DNA of 64,000 nt from Mikania micrantha (taxonomy: Eukaryota; Streptophyta; Magnoliopsida; Asterales; Asteraceae): the NCBI GenBank assembly GCA_009363875.1, contig CM018694.1, positions 1,364,001 to 1,428,000 on the forward strand. The letters are read 5' to 3'. The notes below the pieces were generated by a model. The model had not been told where the DNA came from. It searched no databases and saw only the letters and a program-made list of their open reading frames with translations. Positions 1 to 11,400 of this stretch are shown here, piece by piece. Every line of letters begins with the position of its first letter. Positions within the stretch are counted from its first letter, which is position 1. A program made the translations under genes and the position numbers.

Positions 1-479
1 TTATGATGATATGATGATGCCATGATATAATGCTAATACGATATGATGTTATGGTGTAATGATGATATGATGCTAAGATGATACGATGTTATATGATGAT
101 TCTATGGAAAGAGTCGATCAGACTATGTTACAAAAGAATTAAGCTGTAACTAATCATCACATTGATAATTCCTATCATCAATCCGGTGTTAATTTCAATC
201 ATAATGCCGAATTAAACCAAATTATAAACCAAAGATTGAAACCTAAGTCGTTTGAACTAGAGCTTGTATAATACGAGGTCATTCAGTCGAATTGAACATT
301 CAAAACTTCTAATCGGCACCCAGAGGAGCATTTACTCAATTCAATTCGAATAGAGAAAGCATCGGGAGACGAATTCGATTGGGAGCTGGCCGAAGAAAAA
401 CCCTTTAGTCGAATGAGTTCAATTTGAGATCAATCCGGGTAATTATCAACATCTATACATTCCTCATGACTTGTTTGAT

Positions 480-900
480 GAAAGCCCTAACCTAATTGAG
501 CCTGCGAACAATGAATTGTATGGGTTCAAGTTCTAGGGTTCATCGTGTAAACCGAATTGGGGGATTCTACACAAACGAGATCCATAATCAAATTAAACCC
601 TCCCTCAGTTTCGTGATGTTCCTTTGAACAAAATCCCTATGTTAATTACACCTAACAACAATCAATTAGATGATTTTTGGTTATGGGGTTCATAGACATA
701 AACGATTTAGGGCTTTCGATCAAAACGAGACTAAAGATCAAATTTAGTTATACCCATAGTTTCGCAATATCCTAAGAAATAAAAACCCTATGAATTAAAC
801 ATCTCATTTTATCTAATTTAACAAGAACCGGTTTCATGTTTTCAATTGAAAAACATTTTGGGGTTTTCTAAACAAATAAATCCAAAATTTAATTAATATA
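480..900. repeat. Degenerate tandem repeat, period about 148 bp
   Basis: About three diverged units begin near 480, 626 and 776. Unit 1 and unit 2 align over their length: 'ccctaacctaattgag' against 'ccctatgttaattaca', 'gggttcatcgtgtaaac' against 'gggttcatagacataaac', and 'ctcagtttcgtgatgtt' against 'catagtttcgcaatat'. Unit 3 is weaker. No coding role is apparent. Confidence 0.6.
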
Positions 901-1232
901 TATAGATGGATTCGTTTTGATCCAACGATGAAAAACCCTATGAATTTGAGGATTAACATGTTCGAATTCGGCTCAATTGGATCGAGGGTTGGGCTGTTTG
1001 AACCCGACTTTGTTTGGGACTGATTAAGGGCACTTAACTGAATCATTGGTTGAATTAAAACCACCCATAGGTGCGCCTGGACATCTAGAACAAAAGCCCT
1101 ATGGTGGTGGACTCGAACTCAGTCGAATCAGGGTTCAATTCGAACTAGTTAGCTTCGGTTGAGTTAACAAAGGGAATCAGACTGGTGGAAGCTTAAAACA
1201 ATTAACATGGGATTTCTAATGCGATTCCCTAA

Positions 1233-1310
1233 CCGGCTGAGTTGGTAGAGGGTGTGTACTGTGAGTGGGAGGTCGTGGGTTCGAAACTGAGCCTATGCCG
1301 GTTTTGAACC
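1233..1310 (+). repeat. tRNA-like, SINE-like segment with A and B boxes
   Basis: An A-box-like 'ccggctgagttggtag' at 1233-1248 is followed about 30 nt later by a B-box-like 'gggttcgaaactg' at 1277-1289, the arrangement of a tRNA-type pol III promoter. The flanks do not fold into an acceptor stem, and a T-rich stretch follows near 1318. A tRNA-derived SINE relic fits better than a tRNA gene. Confidence 0.45.
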
Positions 1311-1447
1311 AAAATCCATTTTTTGGGTTTTTGACCTTAACTTCTTCATTCCAACTCCGATTTGATCCGTTTTAGTTTCGTTAGAACCGAAATGGTATGA
1401 ACACAATAAAAACATAAAATTTATTATTTTGAACATGAACCCGATCA

Positions 1448-1512
1448 CACACATATATATACGAGTATATATTTATAATAATGTGTATATATATATATAC
1501 ACGTATACGATT
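1448..1512. repeat. TA/CA microsatellite
   Basis: Low-complexity run of 'atatatatac', 'gtatatat' and 'tatatatatatacac'. It could mimic TATA boxes but has no array or downstream gene to support promoter activity. Confidence 0.7.
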
Positions 1513-2519
1513 TAATTACTTTAAAACTAGTTAAACCTACTTATGTATGGACATTTTGAACAATCCAAGTATACGTGGGTTGACACATATGTGATCACAA
1601 ACATGAATTGACATTTCAAATAACACGAGGTTATTGTAATAACAACAGATTTCTCATTGACGGCTATTGTAACATCAGTTCCTGAACCATAGTTCGGAAC
1701 AGTGAATAGCACAGTAAATCAAGTACATAACTATTTGTATTACATGTGTATTACTTATCATTTGATGATCAATACGACACTATTACGGATCTATTTCAGA
1801 ATCATATTGTGAATCCATGGTTTGACAGTCAGAATCATATCTGACAACACGAAACTATTAAGTGCATGTTTAATTGGAATATATTATGTATAAACGTATG
1901 CGAGAATGTATAGAACAAAACAATAACGGATGTTGTTATGTGAGTATTAAACTAACGGAGCATTCGCGTGCGTGACAATTCGCACGAATATATCTGTGAG
2001 TTTAACGTTCTAAATGATGTCCAATAATTAGAAAATCAAATCGAAAAGTATAGTTGTCGTCGTGTTCGTACGGGTGACGATCTAAACGAATACGCGCGAA
2101 AATCGTGCAATTCGATTAAACAGATAAATTAAACATTTTTAGAAATTTAAAAATAAACAGAAGATAATTGGTTAATTTATTAGGAATTACAACCTAATTT
2201 AAATTAGAAAATCCTATTTTTAAAATTTGGGAGAACATTCCATATGCACAAAAATCACGAAATTCGAAACTCCCCGTTATCCAATAAAACCCTAAAATGC
2301 CAACTTGATATTTTGGTATTATCGCCACAAAGAAGAACTTTCGGATTTTTTCCAAATATTTTTACGAATACGCTTTTTTGATATCGAAGTAATCGATCGA
2401 ACACTACTTGAAAACGATTCTTCTGCTCAGAAACAAAATGTTCCAAATGTTCCTGGAAATCGACGCTTCTACGTTAAACCAAGCGAAACCAAACGAACCT
2501 GAACACACCCGAACATTAA

Positions 2520-2625
2520 AAAGGTTAAAAATGCCATTAAATGTCATTTACTCACATTCACCAACCCCACTCTCTCTCTAAACTGTCCATTTCTCTCTCT
2601 ACTCTCTCTCTCTAGAATTTCAAAA
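2520..2625 (+). promoter_or_regulatory. CT-rich core-promoter-like tract of solo LTR A
   Basis: A run of 'ctctctctc' at about 2572-2618 follows 'aatgccattaaatgtca'. The equivalent position in Gypsy-1 3' LTR (about 42237-42375) has a TATA-like 'gatataaac' followed by CT repeats, and solo LTR B has CT-rich sequence at 49330-49375. Pyrimidine patches near transcription starts are common in plants; promoter activity is inferred from position. Confidence 0.4.
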
Positions 2626-2674
2626 CTCAAATCCTCCAATTCTTCACTAAATCAAGTGATTTTGGTGTCAAAAC

Positions 2675-3114
2675 TGTTGGTACATTGTAATATATTGCTT
2701 TCAAGTTTATTTTGATTAAGTTAGAAAAGGTTTGAATTAGTTTTGTGCTAGGTTCGTCTGGCCCACGAACCTAGGCATGTGTATTAGCTCAACGAGCTTT
2801 TGTGTGTGTATTGTAAAGGTTCGTCCAGTGAACCTATTGGTTCGTCTAACGAACCTACAGGTTCTTATAGGTTGGTTTGAGGTGTGTATATATTTGCAGG
2901 TTTTCTGATTTTGTCGTAAGTCTTGATAGAACCTGTAATTCTCAGATCAGTGTGTGTGTTTTATAGAATTGTGTGTTCTTGCTGTGTGCAATTGTACTTG
3001 ATTTCATTATCAATGAAAAGAATATTTACAAGCATGATTGTATTGTCTTTGTCTAGATTCCGCATAGATAGAATTGTTAATAGAATTAAAGTTACAGATC
3101 CGGAGCTTTCAACA
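2675..3114 (+). repeat. Copia-1 5' LTR
   Basis: Starts TGTTGGTACATTG and ends CTTTCAACA just before the PBS. A GGTTCG/CGAACC array at about 2750-2875 is followed by a TATA-like 'gtgtatatatttg' near 2884, the likely U3 promoter. It matches 28387-28832 throughout. Confidence 0.93.
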
Positions 3115-3630
3115 GTGGTATCAAAGCTTTTGGAGGAGTTCTATACATGTTTTTGAAGACTTTCAATCATTCTTGATGATTAAAATCAGAGACTTTTCGT
3201 CACAACAGTATATTAGAAAGTTTGAAGTTTTGAAGGTTTTCCCTCCAAATTTTGAAGATTTTCCTGTTGAAATTTTCAAGACAAAACTACAGGTTTGTGA
3301 GACGAACCTAGCAGATTCACAAACGAACCCTATGGTTCGTTAAGGTTCGTGGGACAAACCTATTAGACTAAAGGTTCGTTGGTCAAAAGGTTTTGAAGAG
3401 GTTCGTTGGTCAAAAGGTTTTGAAGAGGTTCGTTGGTTAAAAGGTTTTGAAGAGGTTCGTTGGTCAAAAATTTTTAAGGTTTGTTTGATCAAAAGGTTTT
3501 GAGAAGGTTCGTTTGATCAAAAGGTTTTCAAGAAGGTTCGTTTGATCCTAAGGTTCGTGAAGGGTCATTTGTTGATCAAAGGTTCGTGAGTTTGAAAAAG
3601 TGTAAAAGGTTTGCTGATTAAGTTTGAAAG
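3115..3630 (+). repeat. Copia-1 leader with 27-bp tandem repeats rich in GGTTCG
   Basis: Non-coding leader before gag. Between about 3371 and 3555 a 27-bp unit built on 'gaggttcgttggtcaaaa' plus 'ggttttgaa' repeats about six to seven times, with later units shifting to 'ggttcgtttgatcaaaa'. The Copia-2 leader carries the same motif at the same place in a different arrangement, so the motif is kept while spacing changes. Confidence 0.8.
3116..3127 (+). other. Copia-1 primer-binding site
   Basis: 'tggtatcaaagc' lies one base after the 5' LTR and differs at one base from the usual initiator-Met tRNA complement TGGTATCAGAGC. This is the typical plant Copia priming site. Confidence 0.85.
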
Positions 3631-6600
3631 ATGGCGGATATGCTTGCAGCCGTTGCTAATCAGAATTCAAAGATTCAAAGTATATTGATTAGTGAAACTG
3701 AGTCTGGGAGCACAAACAAAGTACCAAAACTTCTTGATTTGTCTGATTAGGAGAACTGGAAAGGTCGGTTTGAGACACATCTTAATGGTACTGATACAAA
3801 TCTTTGGGAGAGAATTTTATTACCATATGAACGACCAAAGGTGGTTGGAACGGATATTGACCAATCTCTTGATCGATTGGATGTTGAACAACGAAAGAAA
3901 TATGATTCTGAGAAGAAAGCATATTGGATGTTAAGCCAAGCTATTCCCAATCAAATTCTTCATCAATTTGATGAACACAAGTCATCATATGGATTATGGA
4001 ATGCATTGAAGGCAAGAGTGGAGGGAAACACTAAACTCAAGAAGATGAAAGCAACTGATTTGAGTAAAGAATGTGAGAATTTCAATTACATAGGCAATGA
4101 GATTCTTGATGCTTTGATTACTAGATATCGACATTTGTTGACAGAAGTACGTAAGTGTGGTATTGAGTATTTAGAAGAAGAGAAGATAGATTGTTTTGCA
4201 GATGCTTTTCCAGATAAGTGGAACTCATTGGTATTGATTTTGAGAGAAAATCTTCCAGGAATGACCATTGTGGAGTTTATTCAAAAGTTAGAAGAACAGG
4301 AAATGAAGGACAAGAGAAAAGCTAGAAGAGTTAATGTAACACAGGATCCTTCACTTTATGGTGCATCAGTTGTTACACCTCCTGTTCAGTCAGCAAAAAT
4401 ACATATAACTTTTGTCTCAAGTACTACTGAGAGTACTTCATTACCATCTGCATATACTAGTTACTCTAATTCAAGCTCGTCTTATTCTGGGAATGAGAAA
4501 AAGTCTGATTCTTCATCTTCCACCCCAATTCAATTGAAGACTACAAATTTGGGAAAAGTGACTGTGGAGGCCGTTAGAGATCACATGTCAGTACTTTCAT
4601 GTGTGGTCAGTCCGTATGATGAACAGATAGCTGGAAGGATAGGAAATTCTACTCTTACTTTTGAAGATTACGAGCAGATAGATGATGATGAAATGGAACT
4701 AATTGACACACAGTGGGCTTTGGCTAGTGCAATCAAAAGAATTAAAAGTATGAGCAAAAAACAGGAAATAAGTTCACTTTTGATCGTAACACAAAGTTTG
4801 GATTCAATCCAAAAGCCACACAATGCTACAACTGTGGTGAACTGTCATTTTGCTCGAGAATGCAAAAATCCAAAGAAGCAAGGCAACTTAAATCCATTCA
4901 AATCAAAAGAAGCTTATCAAAAGCAAAATGAGAAATCTGAAGAATCAACCAAAGCTTTAGTTAGTCAAGCAGATGAAGGATATGACTGGGGCAAATAGTA
5001 TGATGATCTAATGGGCGCTTTTATGGCTTCAATGGTGAAAGATTCTAAAGTTGAAGATAATTGTCAGCTAAATGCTTCTATGGCTGAAGAAGAAAGCAAG
5101 GGAAAAGAAAAGGCTGAGGAGGTAAATAATGATCTTTTGGAGGTAATCGAAAAGTTGAAGGAATTGAATGCTCAACTGACTGCTGAACTGATCGAGTGCA
5201 CTGAAGCTAACAAAAAGTTAGTTTCAAGAGAAAAAGAGTTTGAAAAAAAAATCATAGATTTGGGTAAAGAAAATGAGGAATTAAAAATTAAAGTATGGCA
5301 AAATATTCATGCAGTTTCTGTGCACCTCGAGTCAGTACAAAAGTTGAAAGTAGAACTGTCAGTAGCCAGAGCAGAGGCAGAAATGCACAAAAGCAAGCTC
5401 GAGAATTAACAGAATTCTTAGTATGTTATCGATTACTTTGCTGCTGTGCAAAGGTCATAGAATGATACTACTGGCTTGGGATTTCATGCAGTACCACCTC
5501 CTCCAAGCTATGTTCCAAGGCCACAAATTGACACTAATCTGGAAGTGCATCCAGCTTCTTTAACCGAGTTTGAGTGTGAAAATGTTATAGCAAATGCTAA
5601 AGTCTCATCTTCTAATGAAAAGGTATCACTTGACAGTGATACCCCAATCATCGAAGAGATCACTGAGTCGGAATATTCTTCCGATATTTTGAGACAAAAT
5701 GGATACAAAGGAAAAGGTGTTGAGAAAACGACTATTGAAACCAAGCAGTCAAAATCTGAAATTAAACAAGTTCAGAAGGTGGTAATTAAATCCACACATG
5801 TTTCTAAACCAGTGACTAAAACCAAACCAACCACTACTCTTAAACCGATTGTGTATGTTAGATCATCTAATACACATCAAGGAGAGTCTAGTGGAAATTT
5901 TCAAATGAAAAATGTGATGTCTAAGAAAGTAGAAAAGGTGGATTTTTTCTTTGATAATTTTGGGGTTGGGCACAACGTTAAATCAAAAAATTTTCAAAAG
6001 AAATTGGATGATTCAAATAAAAGTTCAACTGGTTTAAGAAACAAAAGTTCATCTTCCAAGGTTATCTTAAGACCTTTCAGTTCATCAAGTTTTTATGATG
6101 AACCCAAACCAAAAACTCAAATTAAAGAGAGGAAGTGTTACCGATGTGGTAAAATGGGTCATTTGGTTGATGACTGCATTATAGGATTTAGTTCGAGTGA
6201 TTGTGGCAGTTTGAGGTCTTTCTCACCATGGGAAACACGCAAGTGTTTTACTTGTTGTGGTAAAGGGCATATTTCTACTAATTGTCCTAATAACAAAGCC
6301 AGAAAGAGTTCTGATGAGGAGATTCGGGTGGATGTTTCAAGTGGGAGTTCTAGGAAAGATAGACCTAGTGAAGATGAAATGAGAGTTCTTAGAAAATTCA
6401 ACCCTGATTGTTTTTGGGTGAAGGAAGAAATTAAGAAAAAGAAAAGAGTTTTTGAAAATAAAAGAAATGTTAAAAAGATTGTGAAAATTGTGACTTCATC
6501 TAATGATGAGTCATTTGAAAATTTTTCTTCAAGATTTTCATTTTCAAAACAACCAACTAGATCTAAATCATTTTGGAAACTCAAGAACAGATCGGGTGAT

Positions 6601-6723
6601 GAATTCTCTAAGAAAGAGGAGGATACGAGTGATGATGGTTATTCTATCAGGTTATCACAGAAGAATGGAAAGGGTCCATTCTGGGAGACTCGACGCCGAA
6701 ATGGCGCGGGTCATCCCTTTTGA
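3631..6723 (+). pseudogene. gag: Copia-1 gag (broken)
   Basis: Capsid/nucleocapsid polyprotein gene. The ATG at 3631 aligns with the Copia-2 gag start (shared NQNSK/SQNSK and LISE). The order is a DUF4219-like WKGRFETHL segment, a UBN2-type copia Gag domain (about 3840-4320), a zinc-knuckle relic (about 4810-4865), a glutamate/lysine coiled coil (5011-5406), and two further knuckles, CYRCGKMGHLVDDC near 6136 and CFTCCGKGHISTNC near 6244. In-frame stops occur at 3748, 4996, 5407, 5419 and 5458. Between about 4749 and 4848 a pair of compensating frameshifts puts the first Cys pair of the first knuckle out of frame. The frame ends TGA at 6721. It cannot make full Gag. Confidence 0.9.
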
Positions 6724-6744
6724 ATACTGACAAGTTTCTTTTAA

Positions 6745-7938
6745 TTTATTATACAGGTTACATCCACGGGCCATATTAATAATCGTTGGATTGTTGATAG
6801 TGGATGTTCCCGCCATATGACTGGTGAATTGAACTTGTTAAGAGATGTTAAACTTGTAAAGGGGAGCGATGTGAACTTTGCTGGAAACAAAGGAGGTCAA
6901 ATTACAGGGATTGGTAGTTTGACATATGGGAAGGTTTCTTTTGACAATGTTAATTTTTGTAAAGAGTTAACTAACAATTTGTTGAGTGTTTCGCAGATTT
7001 GTGATAAAGATTATAAAGTGATGTTTGACAAAGAGAGGTGTTACGCGCTCAAGCAAGGATTTAAGATTTCAGAGGAATGGATTCTCATGACAGCTGAGCG
7101 TGACAAGGATCTTTATGTGCTTGACATGGCAAAAGCAGAGATAGTAAATAATGTAGAAACGTGCCTGGTGTCCAAAGCTACTGAACAGGATACACGTTCA
7201 TGGCACACGCGGATGGGACATATCCATATCCGGAAAAAGAATCATCTTGTGCATAATCATTTAGTTGATGGTGTACTTGTAAAACATTTTAAACTTCCGA
7301 ATGTGTGTGTTTCATGTAAAATGGGTAAACAGAAAAGGAAGTCCCACAAAACAAAGAAATTTTTTTTCTATTGACATGCCTCTTGAACTTCTTCACATGG
7401 ATCTTTTTGGACCCATCAATGTGAAGAGTATAGGTGGTGAATCTTATTGTTTTGTAGTGACTGATGACTTTTCAAGATTTTCATGGGTTATGTTTTTGAA
7501 ACATAAATCAGAAACTTATGAAAACTTTGTTTTGTTGATAAATAGGTTGGAGACTTTATATAAGTTGAGGGTGAGGCGTGTAAGATCTGACATTGGGACT
7601 GAGTTCAAGAATCATCAAATGGAAGAATTTTGTAATTTCAAAGGCATTCAGCAGCAATTCAGTGCACCATATGAGCCTCAAATGAATGGTGTAGCTGAAA
7701 GAAAGAATATGACTTTGATTGAATCTACAAGAACGATGCTAGTTGATTCTAAACTTCCCATTACTTTTTAGAGTGAAGCTGTGGCTACTGCTTGTTATAC
7801 CCTTAACAGAGTTATAATTGTCAAAAGACACAATAAAACTTGTTATGAATTGCATCAGAATCGGAAGCCCAATTTGGAACACCTGGAACCTTTTGGGGCT
7901 CCTTGTACAATGCTGAAAAGGATTCAAAATTTAATTCT
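6745..7938 (+). pseudogene. pol: Copia-1 pol, 5' part: protease and integrase, cut by Copia-2
   Basis: Same frame as gag, after stops TGA (6721) and TAA (6742). Aspartic protease motif IVDSGCSRHMTG lies near 6790. A GAG-pre-integrase zinc region follows (WHTRMGHIHI ... CVSCKMGKQK, about 7200-7340). A frameshift at a T-run near 7362 leads to the integrase core: LLHMDLFG, VVTDDFSRFSW, SDIGTEFKN (the usual Asn is Ile) and NGVAERKN. A TAG at about 7769 replaces the Trp of ITFW seen in Copia-2. The gene is interrupted at 7938 and resumes at 20527, after the duplicated ATTCT. Confidence 0.9.
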
Positions 7939-8431
7939 TGTTGGTTTGGTGAATTAAATCTCCAAATGATTAGGATCGAATAAGAAGTTCTACGAACTAT
8001 TAACGATGTGCGGAATCCATTGTTAATATGTATAAAACTCAAGATCACAAGCAATTCATAAAACAAATCTTGTATTATCAACCAATGATTACAAGACTCA
8101 ATCAGAATTACTGACTTCTCACACAGAGAGAATCAGTAGATCTATCCCCAAAAGTTCTGTCTAAGTTCTAAACACAACTACTATATATACTACAGACCAT
8201 CGAACCTTAGGTTCGTCAGCCGAACCCTAAGGTTCGCTGAGCAAACCCTTAGGTTCGTTAGCCGAACCATCTCAAGGTTTATAGGTTCGCCGAACCTATC
8301 AACACAATAGGTTCGCCGAACCTGCCTAGGTTCGTGGGCCAGGCGAACCTTGGCAAACCTTAAACGAACCTTTACAAGAACAAAATAAATACAACTTTTG
8401 AATAGCAAACAATTACAAAAATGCACTAACA
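7939..8431 (-). repeat. Copia-2 3' LTR
   Basis: On the plus strand it reads TGTTGGTTTGG ... ATGCACTAACA. On the minus strand a GGTTCG/CGAACC array (8370 down to 8205), including perfect palindromes 'aggttcgccgaacct', precedes a TATA box 'gtatatatag' at 8190-8181. Confidence 0.95.
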
Positions 8432-8443
8432 AACTCCCCCTTA
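8432..8443 (-). other. Copia-2 polypurine tract
   Basis: Minus strand 'taagggggagtt' abuts the 3' LTR, the position where plus-strand DNA synthesis starts. The same core is repeated at 14011-14024. Confidence 0.85.
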
Positions 8444-8463
8444 ATGTTTGCTATCAAAAATCT

Positions 8464-11400
8464 TTAGTCTTGATCTGCAACTTTGTCTTTGACACCACTT
8501 GACTCTCCAATGTCTTCAGTCACAACATTATCCACCGCTCGTATAACAACCGAACGTGGTATCTTTGCCAATATTTCTGCCATCAATCTATCATCTCGTT
8601 CATCTCTTTCCTTTTGCAACTCCATCAATTCAGTATACAAGTAATTCACATCATTCCAATTACAACCAGAATGTATACGCAAAGTAAAACACATTCGTGC
8701 AATGGTCTGATATTGAATTGCCATATCTTTGTAGCTCACTCCAACATCATGAAATCCATCTTCAGCATATATCTGAGCTGAATCCAACAAAAAAATATCA
8801 TCTCTTGAGCAATTCACAATCCATATAGGATCAAGCATTCTTATCACCCTCCAATCATCATCTTGCTTCAATACAATCACACCTTCTGAAGTTCTTTCAT
8901 CATAAAACCAGAATTTGAAATATGAATTCCAATCTTGTTCAACCTTCCTTAATCTTCGCCTCTTGTAAACTGTTGGCTTCACATAATCTTTGAATCTTTC
9001 TCTGAACTGAGGAGATAATAAACTCCATCCAAACCTTGCTTCTTTCTTTAACAAGTTCTCAAAAATCTCATTGTGACGAGTCTGTATAGGCTTTATCATT
9101 CTTAGTCTTGAAAGATCTTTACACTCAAAAGCTGGTAGACTCATCATATCTGTAGCCTTGCCAAAGTATTGGCATCCATCAATTCTTTTCACCACATAAC
9201 ATCCCTTATCAGGTAAACTTCCAGGAATGTAATGAAAATAACCATAACTAATAATCCTTCCAATCATCTTGGATTTAGATCCAATCTTGAACTTTGTGGA
9301 TTGTTTAGTTAGGTTTTCTGGATCTTTATCTTCATACTCTTCTCTCATAATCTTGAAAGAATGTAGATGATCAATGATATACTTAGTTTCATCTTGAATC
9401 TCATTCCATAAATCCATGTTTGTCTTTACTTTAACTGGATTCAGAGTTGTACTTGTCATACTTCCGGCTTCAAACATTTTCTTCATCATGTTTAGATTCA
9501 GCAATTCTTCATCAATAACATCTTTATCAAAATCAGACAAATCAGTATCATCATATTCTTCAAAATCAAACATCAAATCATCATCATCATCATCCTTATC
9601 ATCATCAAATATAGATTGATAGTCTTGAACTGAATAATCTCCAATAATCTCCCCTTCTTCTATCTCCTGATCCACTTGAACTTCAATAATGTTTCTCTGC
9701 AAGTCTATATCAGAATTCATTTTAAATAAATCAAGAAAGGTAGGCAGAGAATAATCAAGAATAGCCATAGGATGTTCTATTACATCTAAATCCTCAAAAA
9801 CAACTTCAGTACAATTCCTAGCCCTATCAGAAGATACAGAAGTCAAAGGAACTGCATCAGTAGCAAGTTTGGAAAGAGTATAAACCACAATGGCTCCAGT
9901 CACAGAATTCAAACTACCAAAACTTCCAACTACTCCACCAGTATCACCACCTGCTCCACCATCACCATCAAAATCAGTATCATTAGGATGTTCATCAACA
10001 TCAGTATCACCATAGTCAACCTCTTCTTCTTCTTCTTCTTCTTCTTCTTCTTCTTCTTCTTCTATCTTCTCCTCCTCATCAATATCCAAATCTACCACCA
10101 CCTTTTCAACTTTAGAACTTGAAGCTTCTGACTTTGTCATATTTTTCTCCAACTCTCTTATCTTGATCCTTAAATCCATGTTCTCATTCTTCAACTCAAC
10201 AATATCATCATATTGCATCTTAACAAAAAATTCTAACTCAGAAATTTTATCTTTCAACACTTTCTTCTCAGCAACCTCTTGTTCTTTCCACTTCATCATC
10301 AGATCCATTTGAGCTTTTAACTCATTCAGCCCAGAAGTGGATGAAGATGGTTTCTTAGCAACCTCCTTTTCTTTTCCTTGCTTATATTCTTCAAACTCTT
10401 TAGACAAAACAGATAATCTTCTTTTAATCTCTGAATCATCATAATCAGTGAAATTTATATCTCCCAGATCATCAAGTCCTGAAAATAAATCACCTCTAGG
10501 AAGTGAATCCTGAGGAATAACAGTCTCTGGCAATGATGTAGAAACAGTAGTAGCCTCCACAAAAGATGGTGTAAAAGAAGCTACCTGTACAAACTCAGGA
10601 GTTTGTACAGTAGATGCATGAATAATAGACACAGGAACTGAAGTAATGACCAGTGAAGCAGAAACAGAAACTGATGTAGTAATAATCGGAGAATCAGAAA
10701 TAGGAACTGAAGTAACAATCACAGGTGAAGACACAGTGGTCTTAGCATTCTTAGATTTTTTCTTCTCATAAGGCCCTCTCTTGGCGATTCTCTTTATCTT
10801 CTTTGGCTTAGAAGATTCAGGCTCTTCAGGTATAAAGATAGGATCATCTTTTTCTTCCCTTTCTTCAGCAGCCTTTTCAACAAACTTTCTCTTCATTCTC
10901 CTCACCATATGATTTCCTTCTTGAACCATCTCAAACTCTGACTCAGTGTCAGAAGATTCAGCTTCATCATTACCAGCAACATCAGCCTCTGTCTGATGCT
11001 CAGACATATCAACCTCTAAAGGTTCTTGAGAGCTTTGTTCTTGAAATGATCTTGCTTGAGAAGTAGATTGTGATGATTGACCAGTAGTCTTCCTTGGTTG
11101 TTGCCTTGGTGGAGGTGGAGGTGGTGCTTGAGTATCATCAGCTTCAACATCTTCGTTATCAGATTCTGACTCATCATGCCTCCATGCATCATTCTCAGGT
11201 GCAACATAATTTGCCCTGGCACAGTGACATATCAAATCTTTCTCTAACACAGCATCTCCAGTCCTTTGATAAACCCTGACTTGACCCAAACTGGAATCAG
11301 TCATATGCTTAAGTTTTAGTAAATCCCCTGCTTCCCTGGGTAGCATCCCTTCAGGCATCCTCTCATCTATAAGCATCTGTACGAACCTAGGATACATGTA

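Larger units (their letters stand above)
1..1667. repeat. Non-coding flank, probably 5' part of an old degraded Gypsy-type LTR
   Basis: No credible gene is visible. The stretch is AT-rich with repeated 'aaaccctat' and 'gggttcat' phrases, as in the LTR-like sequences further right. Solo LTR A starts at 1668 and its right flank at 31693 continues this older sequence. That older sequence then runs to a GTGTGACA end at 44997, so I infer that 1-1667 is the left part of one interrupted LTR. Its start lies outside the window. The assignment rests on nesting logic, not on an alignment of both ends. Confidence 0.4.

Noticed and set aside
1233..1310. Functional tRNA gene
   Set aside because: A and B boxes are present but no acceptor or anticodon stem can be formed from the flanks.
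8190..8432. 80-codon minus-strand ORF in the Copia-2 LTR (repeated again at 20280-20522)
   Set aside because: Its repetitive RLTNLRV-type protein is just the GGTTCG array read in frame. It lies in U3 and around the TATA box.
10020..10070. CTT repeat as a plain microsatellite
   Set aside because: It encodes the glutamate run of ORF3, and shorter acidic runs stand at the same place in Copia-1 and Copia-5, so it is part of the gene.
9416..11279. Plus-strand ORFs inside ORF3 (for example 9416-9619, 11094-11279)
   Set aside because: Antisense shadows of the conserved minus-strand ORF3; the codon-level conservation among three elements is on the ORF3 strand.
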